DNA from: Candidatus Omnitrophota bacterium
Lineage (GTDB): Bacteria; Omnitrophota; Gorgyraeia; Zapsychrales; JAHFFX01
Assembly: GCA_023247705.1 (NCBI GenBank)
Contig: JAHFFY010000013.1
Location: 1 to 43,945 of the forward strand
DNA: 43,945 bases
Reading direction: 5' to 3'
How positions within the stretch are numbered: position 1 is the first letter of the stretch; every line of letters starts with the position of its first letter. The notes below the pieces were generated by a model that was not told the origin of the DNA, did no database searches, and was given only the letters and a program-made list of their open reading frames with translations. Shown here in pieces: positions 18,218 through 27,991 of the stretch. Made by a program: the position numbers and the translations under genes.

Positions 18218-18241
18218 TTATTATTTTGTATTCGTTAGATG

Positions 18242-18392
18242 CTAGAACTTATCCCAAAATTTCTCGTCAGGATTTTCGTACGGGTGGCCCGGAGGCGGGT
18301 TCCCTGCCGCCCGCAGGTGATGAGGACGGCAGGGTGCCGCAGGGACAGAACCCGCAACAAATTCACAGAAGCAATTTTGGGACAAGTTCTAG
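18242..18392. repeat. MITE-like inverted-repeat element A bounded by CTAGAACTT(A/G)TCCCAAAATT arms
   Basis: Left arm ctagaacttatcccaaaatt; right arm aattttgggacaagttctag; GC-rich interior contains gcgggttccctgc...gcagggacagaacccgc. Confidence 0.75.
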
Positions 18393-18478
18393 TACTTTGT
18401 CAAACAAATTTTTAATAGTTGATTCCTCTATCCTTTGCAGGGAATCAACTATTAAAAACAAAATTGACAAAGTACTAG
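18389..18478. repeat. Palindromic element B bounded by CTAG
   Basis: ctagtactttgtcaaacaaatttttaatagttgattcc ... ggaatcaactattaaaaacaaaattgacaaagtactag; shares CTAG with element A. Confidence 0.8.
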
Positions 18479-18515
18479 CGGTCGATCTAACATCTGACGT
18501 CTGACATCTAAAAAC

Positions 18516-20480
18516 TTACCGACTTAATGCTTCCTGGATTAAAACAATCGGCTCTTTCTCTTTCTTCCCGCCGTATTCCGGCCATAGATATTTTTCCAGA
18601 TAGGATTGAAAATCCGGCGCCGGCATGGCGGTCCAATGCGAGATCAGATCGATTAACTGTTCTTCATCGCGCGCGATCAGGTTCGGGAACCGTTCAAAAA
18701 AAGAATTCGGATATAAAAAGCACGGCTCATAATAAACCGCCCGCCGCCCGGCCATCAAGGCTTCGATTGTCGGGCTGGCAAACGCCATCGTCAGCGTCAG
18801 ATCGACGAAAAACATCGTCGCGCTCGCAGATACAAAAGGATCGATCATAATAACACGCGCATGGTCTTTTATATACTGAAAAGTTGACGACAACTCCCGG
18901 CCTTCCGCGGACATGGAGGCCTCATAATCAAGCCCTTTGGGTTTAAAAAGAATCTTTAAATCCGGAAAACGCGGAGAGTTCAACAGTTTCTTTAACGCCA
19001 GCAAAAACCGTAAATGCGCATCCTCGCCGTTAGTCGCGGTCTCGCTGTTGGCCGTGCTGAACGCGGCGATCATGACCCCTTTAGGCATTCCTCGCCAACG
19101 TTCCTGCAACAACGCATCCAAACGCGCGTGATATTTGACATCCTGAGACCATAACGGTCCGTACGCGGTCAAGGATCTGGAACGATTATACTGATTCAAC
19201 GCGATAGCGATATGCTGCCGGCCCCAATGGATCTCCTGATCAAACCGCCGGTACGCCCGGATCGCATCACGGCAACAGACCTCCTTGCCCATGTCATACA
19301 TCTGGGGTTTGCTGTTGCTGTGATCGAAGAACCACGTCTGACATCCCACCTTTTCTAATATTAAATTCCGGAAAATCTGGGTATAAATTAAATCGTTATA
19401 TGTAAAATAATTTTTAGGGACCCATCGCTCGATAAACGCCTGCCAGCGCAAATAGTCCATCCACGCCTTGGCGCACGTGACGGAAAAAAACCGCGGTGCC
19501 CGGAGACACCGTGTAGCCGCCGGAACCAAGTGCGTTAAGGTCTTTAACAAAATTTCTTTTAAGATGAACCGCCGCGAAACTCGCCGGAAACAAGCCTGAC
19601 GATACTGGCGGACAAATTGATATTGACGTTTATTTATTTCTTCTTCAAATTGCGGATAAAGCGGTGTTTCCGCGACAAAAATCGTGTTCTGGTGGTTGAG
19701 TTTTTTTCCGTCCAGTAGCCAATCGATCTCATGGGTCTCCGCCCCTTTAAGCCCCCAGCTTTCCTTGAAAAGACGGATCCCCAACTGAACTGTTTTTGGT
19801 TCATGGTCAACAAAATCGACCTTACGGATCCGCGAAAGAACCCAGGGTGTGGTCCCTAATAAATTCAATATCCCGACGAATTTCTTCCAAGACTGAGACA
19901 TCTTCATTCCCAACGCCTCCCCGGAAGACATCCGGCACAGAACAATTCCGCAAGACGTGTTGTGCCGTCCGATCTTTTTAAACCACTGATCCATCTCCCT
20001 CCAATCTAATGAAGGGAAAAAAATCACTTCCTTCCCGGACTGCTCCAGATTCCTGACCGCGTTGACCGCGCCGAAATAATCCGCCAATCTTAGAATCAAT
20101 TCTTTCTTGAAGGCAAGGTCCACTTCTTTGTTTCCGTATAATTTTACAAATGGCTGCAGCGGCACATACCCCCGCCGATCAAACCCGGCAAAGACCTCTT
20201 CCACGCTTTTAAACGCTTCATCATCGCCGCGATAACGTTCAGTAAACGGAAATAACGTCCAGACAAATTTCCGGACGCGCTGACTCCGCACACACTCTTT
20301 GAACCATCGGCCATTTTTAACAGCGGAAGAAACATCTAAAATCACGACCAGAACATTTCTTTGCGCCAGGCGATTGATCCGTTTCTTGAAGAAATCATTT
20401 GCAATCGAATCAAACACCATGATCCGGCGCGCAGAGGATAAATCGTCTTTCGTCAATAAAGGTAAAATCGTTTCGTTCAT
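18516..20480 (-). CDS. Putative glycosyltransferase-like protein (resembles polysaccharide-biosynthesis PFTS-motif proteins)
   Basis: 654 aa; C-term ILFKPKG...MAFASPTIEALMAGRRAVYYEPCFLYPN resembles the PFTS motif region; glycan gene context. Confidence 0.5.
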   Translation of the reverse strand: MNETILPLLTKDDLSSARRIMVFDSIANDFFKKRINRLAQRNVLVVILDVSSAVKNGRWFKECVRSQRVRKFVWTLFPFTERYRGDDEAFKSVEEVFAGFDRRGYVPLQPFVKLYGNKEVDLAFKKELILRLADYFGAVNAVRNLEQSGKEVIFFPSLDWREMDQWFKKIGRHNTSCGIVLCRMSSGEALGMKMSQSWKKFVGILNLLGTTPWVLSRIRKVDFVDHEPKTVQLGIRLFKESWGLKGAETHEIDWLLDGKKLNHQNTIFVAETPLYPQFEEEINKRQYQFVRQYRQACFRRVSRRFILKEILLKTLTHLVPAATRCLRAPRFFSVTCAKAWMDYLRWQAFIERWVPKNYFTYNDLIYTQIFRNLILEKVGCQTWFFDHSNSKPQMYDMGKEVCCRDAIRAYRRFDQEIHWGRQHIAIALNQYNRSRSLTAYGPLWSQDVKYHARLDALLQERWRGMPKGVMIAAFSTANSETATNGEDAHLRFLLALKKLLNSPRFPDLKILFKPKGLDYEASMSAEGRELSSTFQYIKDHARVIMIDPFVSASATMFFVDLTLTMAFASPTIEALMAGRRAVYYEPCFLYPNSFFERFPNLIARDEEQLIDLISHWTAMPAPDFQSYLEKYLWPEYGGKKEKEPIVLIQEALSR

Positions 20481-21631
20481 GGTTTTGAAGACGATAAAAA
20501 TATTCCAGTCACGCCATTCCAGTCTTTTTCAATCTTGCGGCAGATCTTGTCGAATCCGGCGGGCTTCATATGGTTGTTGTCGATAAAACTGGCCGAACTC
20601 AAATCCAACGAATCAGGAGAAGAGTAATCGTAACAATTGAAATAGAACCGGCGCATCGCCCGCGGGATTTCTTCTCTGAACTTTTTAAAAAACGGCGCGA
20701 AGCTCGCGTCTTGGTTCAAGGCCTGAAAGAAATCCGGACGAAACGGCAGCAACAATCCGATCACCACAATCCCCCGCTCATGACAATACTGAAGAAACCC
20801 GTACAACTTCTGCATGGCCGCCTCATCCAAACGATCGGCGGACGCGAACCGATAACGGTCATCGCGAAGATATTCCTGCCACTGGAGGGCCGTTTTGGGC
20901 ACGTCATCTTGCTGTGCTGACGGATAAATAAAACTCCCGTCCACTGCGAATCCCGTGTGAAAAAATTTGGCATTGAGCCCGATCCCGGCGGCCTCTTGCG
21001 TGTCGTTGCCCAACAAAAACTTCAGCCAATTTTTCTTTTCCTTCACCAAAAGATCATACGCCTTCAGGCGCCCATCAACGAATTGATAAAAATCATAGAG
21101 TCCCCGCAAAATCGCCTGACGGTTGATCCCCTCCAGAAACTGCTGTTTAAAACTCTGCAGATTGGGCGGATAATGCGGATTAAAAATCCAAGGATCAATC
21201 CCCCAGATAATCACCTTCGGAAGTTCTTCGGTCTTCAATTCCTGCAGCATCTCCCGCATCCCATCGATCTCACCGCTGCTGGAGGCATCCACACCGGCGT
21301 TGTAGAACACAATCCCATCGCTAAAATGATTTTGGCGCATCGGCATGATCCGGGATGTTCCCATGGCCAGAATTTGAGGACGACGCGCCTTGATCCCCAA
21401 AATTTTATAATCTTTCTGGACGTTAAAAAACTTAGGCGAGTACAGAGCATTTGTTTGCTGTTGATCTTGAATCACCTGCGCATAAGAAATGGTCTCCCCC
21501 ACGTGATACAAAACATGTTCGAACACTCCCAAAAACAATAAAAAGATCAATCCCGTCACCGCCCAAAATGACCAGGCCTCTTTTTTAAAACTAAAACTTA
21601 AAATAGATGAATGGGGCATATGTTTTGACAC
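20477..21631 (-). CDS. SGNH-like membrane-anchored protein, probable partner of the adjacent MBOAT (AlgX/AlgJ/DltD-like role)
   Basis: N-terminal TM; ILAMGTSRIMPMRQNHF; FIDNNHMKPAGFDKI; overlaps the MBOAT gene. Confidence 0.6.
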   Translation of the reverse strand: MSKHMPHSSILSFSFKKEAWSFWAVTGLIFLLFLGVFEHVLYHVGETISYAQVIQDQQQTNALYSPKFFNVQKDYKILGIKARRPQILAMGTSRIMPMRQNHFSDGIVFYNAGVDASSSGEIDGMREMLQELKTEELPKVIIWGIDPWIFNPHYPPNLQSFKQQFLEGINRQAILRGLYDFYQFVDGRLKAYDLLVKEKKNWLKFLLGNDTQEAAGIGLNAKFFHTGFAVDGSFIYPSAQQDDVPKTALQWQEYLRDDRYRFASADRLDEAAMQKLYGFLQYCHERGIVVIGLLLPFRPDFFQALNQDASFAPFFKKFREEIPRAMRRFYFNCYDYSSPDSLDLSSASFIDNNHMKPAGFDKICRKIEKDWNGVTGIFLSSSKP

Positions 21632-23096
21632 CTAAAAATAAAATCGCGTTAATGACCACTGCATAAAAAACATAACGCGGATACTTCTTTGCTGAAACCA
21701 AAGCTCCCGGACTCATCAAAGTCCGTGAGGAGTTCAGCATCAGTCCAAAAGCAATGAAGAGAATTAAAATCTCGGTAGACGAAAAAACCTCAACCGCCCC
21801 TCTTCCCCCGGCAAAACTAAATAAATGACTCACGATATAAAAAGCGTCGGACAAAGAACCGGACCTGAAAAATATAAATGAAAACGCGACCATATGAAAC
21901 GTAACCACAACCCTGACCCAGCGAACGATCATCGGGGAAATTCCCAAAGCCTGATTGAGCTTTTCCTTCCCAACTTCAAATCTCCCATTGGCTTCATTGA
22001 TGCTGTCGGGAGATTTGAAGTTCTGTTGACTAGAAAGAAGCTCAATAATGATTTTGTCCCGCTTCTTGAGAGTTAAGATCGAACCAATCATATAAATCCC
22101 ATGAATCAAACCAAAGGCCACAAAATTCCAGCTCGCCCCGTGCCATAATCCACAGATAAAAAATGTGCTGAGCGTCGCAGCGATCATGCCGAGGGTTTGA
22201 TAATTTCTAAACTGGGCCATGAGTGGTGTAAAAAGATAATCGCGCAGCCACGACGAAAAGGTTATGTGCCAGCGCCGCCAGAAATCCTGGATGGTCGTGG
22301 CCAGAAAGGGCTGATCAAAATTGGGACTGAGATCAATGCCGAAAATCTTTCCAATGCCCCGGGCCATATCGGTGTACCCGGCAAAATCAAAATACAGCTG
22401 AAACGTGAACGCGTATACCGCCAGCGCGAGCGATCGTCCGGAATAAAGATGAAGATCGTCAAAAACCGTATTGACTAAAATCGCCAGACGGTCGGCGATG
22501 ATCGCCTTTTTGAAAAGCCCGAGGCAAAAAAGTTCGAGCCCCTGGATTGATTGATAACGATCGAGCGCGAACCGCTTTTTAAACTGAGGCATCAACTGTC
22601 CCGCTCTCTCAATCGGCCCTTGCAAAAATTTTGAAAAAAACATCATATAGAGAAGAAAAACAACTAAATTGCTTTCCGGTTTGATCTTCTCCAAATAAAC
22701 ATCAATGAGATAAGACAACGATTGAAAGATATAAAAAGATATCCCGACCGGAAGCAGGATATGCCAAAGATCAAAATTCTGGCCGGTCAGCTGGTTCAAA
22801 TTCTCGATGAGAAAGTCGGCATATTTAAAAAACGCTAAAACCCCCACGTTGAAGATCAATCCGAGGATTAAAAAAACCTTCTTCTTCCCTTCCCTCGCCG
22901 ATTTGATCCATCGGCCGCAAAAATAATTGATCAAAGACACAGCTAAAAGCACCCATGCCGCCTGGATGCTGAAAAACGCGCAAAAAGCAAAAGAAGCCAG
23001 CAGCAATATCCCATTTTTAAATCGAACCGGACTCATACGAAATAGGACATAAACAAAAACCAAAAAGATAAAGAATGCGAACGAATTAAAGGCCAT
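21591..23096 (-). CDS. MBOAT-family O-acyltransferase (AlgI/DltB/PatA-like)
   Basis: Polytopic; LPVGISFYIFQSLSYLIDVYL, FDFAGYTDMARGIGKIFGI, NFDQPFLATTIQDFWRRWHITFSSWLRDYLF, FICGLWHGASWNFVAFGLIHG. Confidence 0.95.
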   Translation of the reverse strand: MAFNSFAFFIFLVFVYVLFRMSPVRFKNGILLLASFAFCAFFSIQAAWVLLAVSLINYFCGRWIKSAREGKKKVFLILGLIFNVGVLAFFKYADFLIENLNQLTGQNFDLWHILLPVGISFYIFQSLSYLIDVYLEKIKPESNLVVFLLYMMFFSKFLQGPIERAGQLMPQFKKRFALDRYQSIQGLELFCLGLFKKAIIADRLAILVNTVFDDLHLYSGRSLALAVYAFTFQLYFDFAGYTDMARGIGKIFGIDLSPNFDQPFLATTIQDFWRRWHITFSSWLRDYLFTPLMAQFRNYQTLGMIAATLSTFFICGLWHGASWNFVAFGLIHGIYMIGSILTLKKRDKIIIELLSSQQNFKSPDSINEANGRFEVGKEKLNQALGISPMIVRWVRVVVTFHMVAFSFIFFRSGSLSDAFYIVSHLFSFAGGRGAVEVFSSTEILILFIAFGLMLNSSRTLMSPGALVSAKKYPRYVFYAVVINAILFLGVKTYAPFIYFKF

Positions 23097-23817
23097 GCAG
23101 AGATCTCTCCGTTTGTCTCAGCGGAATATTCGCGCCGTTTTGTATTTGCGCTGCATCTTTCATCAAAGACTGAACCCGGTTTGCAATGTCTTGAGGTGAA
23201 ATCAATTCTTTGCCCGGCATCGATTCCCGGGTCAGCGTCACATAATGCTCCGGTAAGAGCGAAATAAAATCCGTTTTGACCATTGCCGGAGAAAGGGCGT
23301 GGATTTTGATCCCGTATTTCGTCAAATCAGCCGCCAGCAAATTGTGCAACCCCAATAAAGCGTATTTCGCGATGACATATCCCGCCATCTGCGCTGGCGG
23401 GGTTTCCAGCACGACCGAAGACAGGATCGTGATGATCTGCCCCCGCTTTTTTTTCTTCATTGCTTTTGAAAAGCTCTGAATGAACTCAAACGCCGAACGC
23501 ACTCCGACCTGCATATTGTGTTCGATGGCCTGCCATTCTGTTTTATAAAAATCCTGCCATAAGACTTTAGGAAAAGCGTTCACGATGATGACATCGAATT
23601 CAACGGCAGACAAACTTTTCCGGACCCGTTTGATCTCCTCTTCTTTGGATAAGTCACAATAGATCGGCTTTGCGTTCGAATGCTTCTTCTCCAAAACACG
23701 CGCCTGGGCTTCCTGGTGGTGATAAGTAAAATAAATCAAGTTATCGGGATCATCGCTTAACGCTCTGATAATCTCTTGTCCGATCCCGCCTGTTCCGCCG
23801 GTTAAGAAAATATTCAT
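23086..23817 (-). CDS. Short-chain dehydrogenase/reductase
   Basis: MNIFLTGGTGGIGQEIIRAL; IITILSSVVLETPPAQMAGYVIAKYALLGLHNLLA. Confidence 0.88.
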   Translation of the reverse strand: MNIFLTGGTGGIGQEIIRALSDDPDNLIYFTYHHQEAQARVLEKKHSNAKPIYCDLSKEEEIKRVRKSLSAVEFDVIIVNAFPKVLWQDFYKTEWQAIEHNMQVGVRSAFEFIQSFSKAMKKKKRGQIITILSSVVLETPPAQMAGYVIAKYALLGLHNLLAADLTKYGIKIHALSPAMVKTDFISLLPEHYVTLTRESMPGKELISPQDIANRVQSLMKDAAQIQNGANIPLRQTERSLHGL

Positions 23818-23844
23818 ATCTTCACCACTGTTTAATTCAGGTCT

Positions 23845-23888
23845 CCAGTGCCCCAGTCCCCAGTTCCCCAGAGGGAATACTGGGACAC
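23845..23888. repeat. Short CCCCAGT-rich intergenic repeat with inverted ends
   Basis: ccagtgccccagtccccagttccccagagggaatactgggacac: tandem ccccagt units; gtgccccag/ctgggacac ends. Confidence 0.45.
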
Positions 23889-23911
23889 TAACAACCCTCA
23901 GAGATACACAA

Positions 23912-24337
23912 TCATTTCAATACCCCGACCTGCACCTTCGCCTTGGCCGAAAGATAGTCGCGCGTCAGATTATTGATTTTGATTTCCAGAACAATCGTCT
24001 TAACCGCCTCAACTTTCTGTCCGACCTTAGCCTCTAGCAGGATCCGGTCGTTGAGATAGTTTGGTTTTTTAAATTCAATCTGCACCGAATGTAAAACTGT
24101 ATTCTTGAGCGGCAAAGTCATACCGACAAAATGCGAAATAAAACCGTTCAAGATCGCCCCATGCATCACCCGGGCGGAAAACCCTTTGGATTGCGCGTAA
24201 GCGTCGTTGGTATGGAGCGGATTGTTATCTGAGAACGCTTCCAGAAAATGATCATAAACAGTCTGGTTCAAATGGAATTCTTTTTGAAAAATCTGACCTT
24301 CGGAAATATTCTCTAATGGAATAGAAACCGTAGACAT
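23912..24337 (-). CDS. MaoC-like hotdog dehydratase/hydratase
   Basis: FSDNNPLHTNDAYAQSKGFSARVMHGAILNGFISHFVGMTLPLKNTVLHSVQIEFKKPNYLND. Confidence 0.85.
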   Translation of the reverse strand: MSTVSIPLENISEGQIFQKEFHLNQTVYDHFLEAFSDNNPLHTNDAYAQSKGFSARVMHGAILNGFISHFVGMTLPLKNTVLHSVQIEFKKPNYLNDRILLEAKVGQKVEAVKTIVLEIKINNLTRDYLSAKAKVQVGVLK

Positions 24338-24348
24338 CTTGATTATGT

Positions 24349-24609
24349 TTATCCTTTTTGTGCCATATGAGATAACTTGGATTCAACCGCATTCGCAAAC
24401 TGCCCGACATTTTCAAACGACATAATCTCTTTGGTGGTAAATTTGATCCGAAATCTTTTTTCCACCGCCACGATCAGGTTGATATGGTTCAACGAATCCC
24501 AGCCGTCGATATCCTTGGCGGTCATGGCTTCAAAAATTTTAATTTGCGGATCATCAAAAACATCGCAGAAAACTTCATTCAACTCTTCTATGATCTGCCG
24601 GCCGGCCAC
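24349..24609 (-). CDS. Acyl carrier protein
   Basis: 86 aa with phosphopantetheine site GWDSLNHINLIVAVEKRFRIKF. Confidence 0.88.
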   Translation of the reverse strand: MAGRQIIEELNEVFCDVFDDPQIKIFEAMTAKDIDGWDSLNHINLIVAVEKRFRIKFTTKEIMSFENVGQFANAVESKLSHMAQKG

Positions 24610-26372
24610 GGTTCCTCCTTTGCCAAATCGATAAAAGTCTCTCTGGGAGCATAATCCAAAACTCCGAGACGAAACGACACCTCTCCGTCTTTGTTCTCGC
24701 GAATCTTCTCAAATCCGAATGTAGCATAAAAATTCGCTACCATTTTATTTTTTGCCGTCGGAATATATCTGCCTTCAATAGCACGGCAATCGCGCCTTCT
24801 GGCGCATGTCGCCACCTGATTCATGCAAAACTGTTCCACCCCTCTTTGTAGGACCCGGCAGCTCATCAGCCATTGATCGATCACCATTGTCTCAGTCTCG
24901 ATCTTTAGAATAATAACTCCTATCAACCCGTGATCGCCGAATTTATCTTCCAAGGTCACATAAAATGGTTCGCAATCCTCAACGTTATTCATAAAGGATT
25001 CACATTCTTTCTCATTGTAGCGCCGGGTCGTGAGATTGAATTGATTGCTTCTTTGGATAAGCTGAGCGACGCGGGGCAGATGGAACGGATCAAAGCGGGC
25101 GAACGACGCTTTCATCTGCAGGGATTTCAAATAATCTTTGATATCAGAAAACGTCTGCTTCTCTTTTTCCCGAAGGATCTCTTCCCGATAAAACCGGGTC
25201 CTTGTTTGATCTTCCCGCGAGGAGCTTAATGTCTCGAATAAGTTCAAACTGTTTAGAAAATTCACGTATTGCGCCGGATCTTCAGGCATCTCTGGCACAC
25301 AAATTGCGGGCAGCATGGCCCGGACCTGATTGCGTTCAAAGGCAGAGTCATCCAGAAAAACCATCGCGTCCATCCCGATATTCAGGACATTCGCGATCAA
25401 ACGGATATTGTCGACTTTATGATCCCAATTCGCGACGAACACACTGATATCTTCCTCGCGCAAAACCATATCCGAATGTTTTAAAAAAGGTTCCCGGGCG
25501 GTCTCATGATTATTTTTGCTGCACACCGCCAAAATAATGCCGCGGTTTTTCAGGTCACGTAAATAACGCTGAAACAAAACAAAGGCCTCTCCCGCGCCCT
25601 GCTCGCCGAGCTCGATCCCTTCCAGTCCGTCATCGCCGATCGTCCCACCCCATAACGTCTGATCCAAATCCAAAACCAGGCACTTTTTGGATCGCCCCGC
25701 GCCGGCCAGAATGATCTGCGCGATATTTTGAATGATCTGCGGCAGGTCATCGGGCGAACAGATCATCTTGGCGTGGATCCAAAATTTCTCGTCATTAAAA
25801 TGCTTCTTTCCAATCCAAGAAGCCAAATATTCCATATCGTTTAGAAAAATATTGTTCCGGTCTTTCGCCTCTTCTTTAAGCTGCTGGTTCAAGGACTGGA
25901 CAATGTTGCTAAAGGCATCATTGAGCTTGGCCGTGTAATTACCCAAAATTCGTTCCGTTGGAACGACATAAATATTTTGAATGATCCGACAGCTGATGTT
26001 CTGGTTGATCTTATCCCAAAAACTTTTCAGCCGCCCCAGGGCCTTTTCCTTAAATCCCTCAACGTCCCCTTGACCGCCGCGATAAAAATCCTCCCGCAAC
26101 CGCTGGACGCTGGTAAACAAGACGACATATTCCGGCGCAAATTGATAAAACCCGGAGCCCGCGTCATAAATCTCCTGGTCCAAGACATCAAAATCCGCTT
26201 CGTAAACGCGCACAAAAATTTTATTGCGATGAAGATAGGCCTTCAGCACCTGGGTCAATTGTTGTGTACTGTTGTCACCCAGGATTGCGATCTTCACTTC
26301 CGGATAACCCTGAAAATTATCTTTGATCTTACGAAATTCTTTAATCAATTGCAGATAATTCAACTCTTCCAT
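24588..26372 (-). CDS. FkbH-like HAD-superfamily (HAD-IIIC) protein with C-terminal GNAT-like region
   Basis: KKCLVLDLDQTLWGGTIGDDGLEGIELG, ILAVCSKNNHETAREPF, MVFLDDSAFERNQVRAMLP; C-term DHGLIGVIILKIE...NFYATFGFEKI. Confidence 0.88.
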   Translation of the reverse strand: MEELNYLQLIKEFRKIKDNFQGYPEVKIAILGDNSTQQLTQVLKAYLHRNKIFVRVYEADFDVLDQEIYDAGSGFYQFAPEYVVLFTSVQRLREDFYRGGQGDVEGFKEKALGRLKSFWDKINQNISCRIIQNIYVVPTERILGNYTAKLNDAFSNIVQSLNQQLKEEAKDRNNIFLNDMEYLASWIGKKHFNDEKFWIHAKMICSPDDLPQIIQNIAQIILAGAGRSKKCLVLDLDQTLWGGTIGDDGLEGIELGEQGAGEAFVLFQRYLRDLKNRGIILAVCSKNNHETAREPFLKHSDMVLREEDISVFVANWDHKVDNIRLIANVLNIGMDAMVFLDDSAFERNQVRAMLPAICVPEMPEDPAQYVNFLNSLNLFETLSSSREDQTRTRFYREEILREKEKQTFSDIKDYLKSLQMKASFARFDPFHLPRVAQLIQRSNQFNLTTRRYNEKECESFMNNVEDCEPFYVTLEDKFGDHGLIGVIILKIETETMVIDQWLMSCRVLQRGVEQFCMNQVATCARRRDCRAIEGRYIPTAKNKMVANFYATFGFEKIRENKDGEVSFRLGVLDYAPRETFIDLAKEEPWPAGRS

Positions 26373-26386
26373 TGTCCGTGTTCTCT

Positions 26387-26977
26387 CTAATTTTTATAAT
26401 CTTCCACCCAGGTCAACATATCCTCGTCCTTGGATAATTCCTCGATCAGATCTATATATTTCTGAGACCGCAGCTGCTGGCGGCTGACGTTTTCCTTACA
26501 CACCAACACCATGCCTTTCAACCTCGCCTCGGGGATTTCCTGCAGAGTTAGAATCGAACATTCTTTTAATCCCGTTTCTTTGACCGCCATCTCAATCAGA
26601 GTGATCAAATCCGTCGCCCCTAAAACAAAAAATGTATGCTCTCCCTTGAGAGATAACTTCACGATAATTTTCTTGAGCTTTTCTTTGATAAACCCGATGG
26701 AATCAATCGTCTTCAAGGTATACCGCACGGATTTTCGAATTTTTTCCGAAAACCCCTTCGGGGTGAGGATATATTCCACCTTCCGGCGGTTCAGCTGTCT
26801 GATCCGGATAAATCCCTTGGCGATCAGACGGCGGATCAGCATATTCGTCATCCCCAAGGAAAGTTCTAAATGTCGAGACAGATCGCGCTGGGTGGAGCCG
26901 ATCTTCGCGCCGATGATATTGATGAGCTCGAATTCTCTTTCGTCCAGTTGTTGGTTAAGTTCAAAGGTTTGTTTCAT
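26387..26977 (-). CDS. MarR-like winged-helix regulator, probably EPS-associated type
   Basis: LDEREFELINIIGAKIGSTQRDLSRHLELSLGMTNMLIRRLIAKGFIRIRQLNRRKVEYILTPKGFSEK. Confidence 0.72.
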   Translation of the reverse strand: MKQTFELNQQLDEREFELINIIGAKIGSTQRDLSRHLELSLGMTNMLIRRLIAKGFIRIRQLNRRKVEYILTPKGFSEKIRKSVRYTLKTIDSIGFIKEKLKKIIVKLSLKGEHTFFVLGATDLITLIEMAVKETGLKECSILTLQEIPEARLKGMVLVCKENVSRQQLRSQKYIDLIEELSKDEDMLTWVEDYKN

Positions 26978-26986
26978 GGATTATGC

Positions 26987-27060
26987 GGGTGACCGAGTTT
27001 GCGGGTTGAACGGGTTTCCGAGTGGTTAACTCGACAATCCGCAAGCCCGCTAACTCGCGA
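26987..27060. repeat. Second, diverged copy of the CGGGTT-type intergenic inverted repeat
   Basis: cgagtttgcgggttgaacgggtttccgagt ggtt aactcgacaatccgcaagcccgctaactcg. Confidence 0.55.
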
Positions 27061-27064
27061 ACGT

Positions 27065-27991
27065 TTAAATATAATGCCCCTTCCGGGCCTCTTCCGAAAT
27101 CATTTTTTTCAGACCTTCTTTTAAAAAAACCTTGGGCTGCCAACCTAAGATTTCCTGCGCTCTCTGGATATCGGCCTGGGATTTCATCACTTCCCGTTCG
27201 CGGTACGCTTTCGCGCCCCAGCGGATCAATATTTTCTTCCCAACGACATCTTCCAGGGTCATCGCGATTTCTTTAATTTTCGTACTGACGCCCGAACCGA
27301 TAAAAAAGACTTCATGCCGCGATTGCGGATTTGTTTCCAAGAATTCCATCGCCTTCTTAAACGCCGTGATCACATCATCGATATATAAAAGATCGATGGC
27401 CTGTTCACCGGGGGAAAAATCCAGACACTGGTTTTCTTTGATCGCTTTCTTTAGAATCGAAAGAATTTTCGGGCGATAATCAAACGGCCCATAAGTATCA
27501 AATAATTTTAAAGTCACCGCCTTGATCCCTTTGGCGTTTACATAGAAATGTAAAATATCTTCAAACGCTCTTTTGGTGGCGGCATATAACGTGACCGGAT
27601 CATATTCCATGTCGCCGGCGAAATATTCCGAAAATGTTCCGGTGTTGATGATTTTCTTGACTCCCGCCTCCGCCATGGCGTCGAGCAGCTTGGTCGAGAA
27701 AACAATGTTCGCTGTCAGCATTTCATCCAACTGTTCGGGCCGGTACTGGCTTAAATACAACGTCGCCAGGTGAATGACAATGTCCGGCTTTTCTTCTTTC
27801 AGAATGGAATAAATATTGTTCGCAGAGGTCGAAAGCTGATGGACTTTAAATTTATCAAGGACATCCTGGAGAGGGAAAAGGTTGGATTGGGCCCGGGTCA
27901 CAATCGAGACCTGATGGGCCGGGTCAGCGCATAAATTTCGAACCAAATGAGAACCAATAAATCCGGTCGCGCCGGTGATGAGGATGTTCAT
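27065..27991 (-). CDS. NAD-dependent epimerase/dehydratase (extended SDR)
   Basis: [54 protein letters not shown]. Confidence 0.88.
   Translation of the reverse strand: MNILITGATGFIGSHLVRNLCADPAHQVSIVTRAQSNLFPLQDVLDKFKVHQLSTSANNIYSILKEEKPDIVIHLATLYLSQYRPEQLDEMLTANIVFSTKLLDAMAEAGVKKIINTGTFSEYFAGDMEYDPVTLYAATKRAFEDILHFYVNAKGIKAVTLKLFDTYGPFDYRPKILSILKKAIKENQCLDFSPGEQAIDLLYIDDVITAFKKAMEFLETNPQSRHEVFFIGSGVSTKIKEIAMTLEDVVGKKILIRWGAKAYREREVMKSQADIQRAQEILGWQPKVFLKEGLKKMISEEARKGHYI

Noticed and set aside
18205-18504. 99-aa plus-strand ORF across elements A and B
   Set aside because: Runs through inverted repeats and the opposite-strand gene start; not credible coding sequence.
20957-21541. 194-aa plus-strand ORF
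   Set aside because: Antisense to the SGNH-like partner gene; shadow ORF.
26511-27029. 172-aa plus-strand ORF
   Set aside because: Antisense to the MarR-like regulator; no family features.
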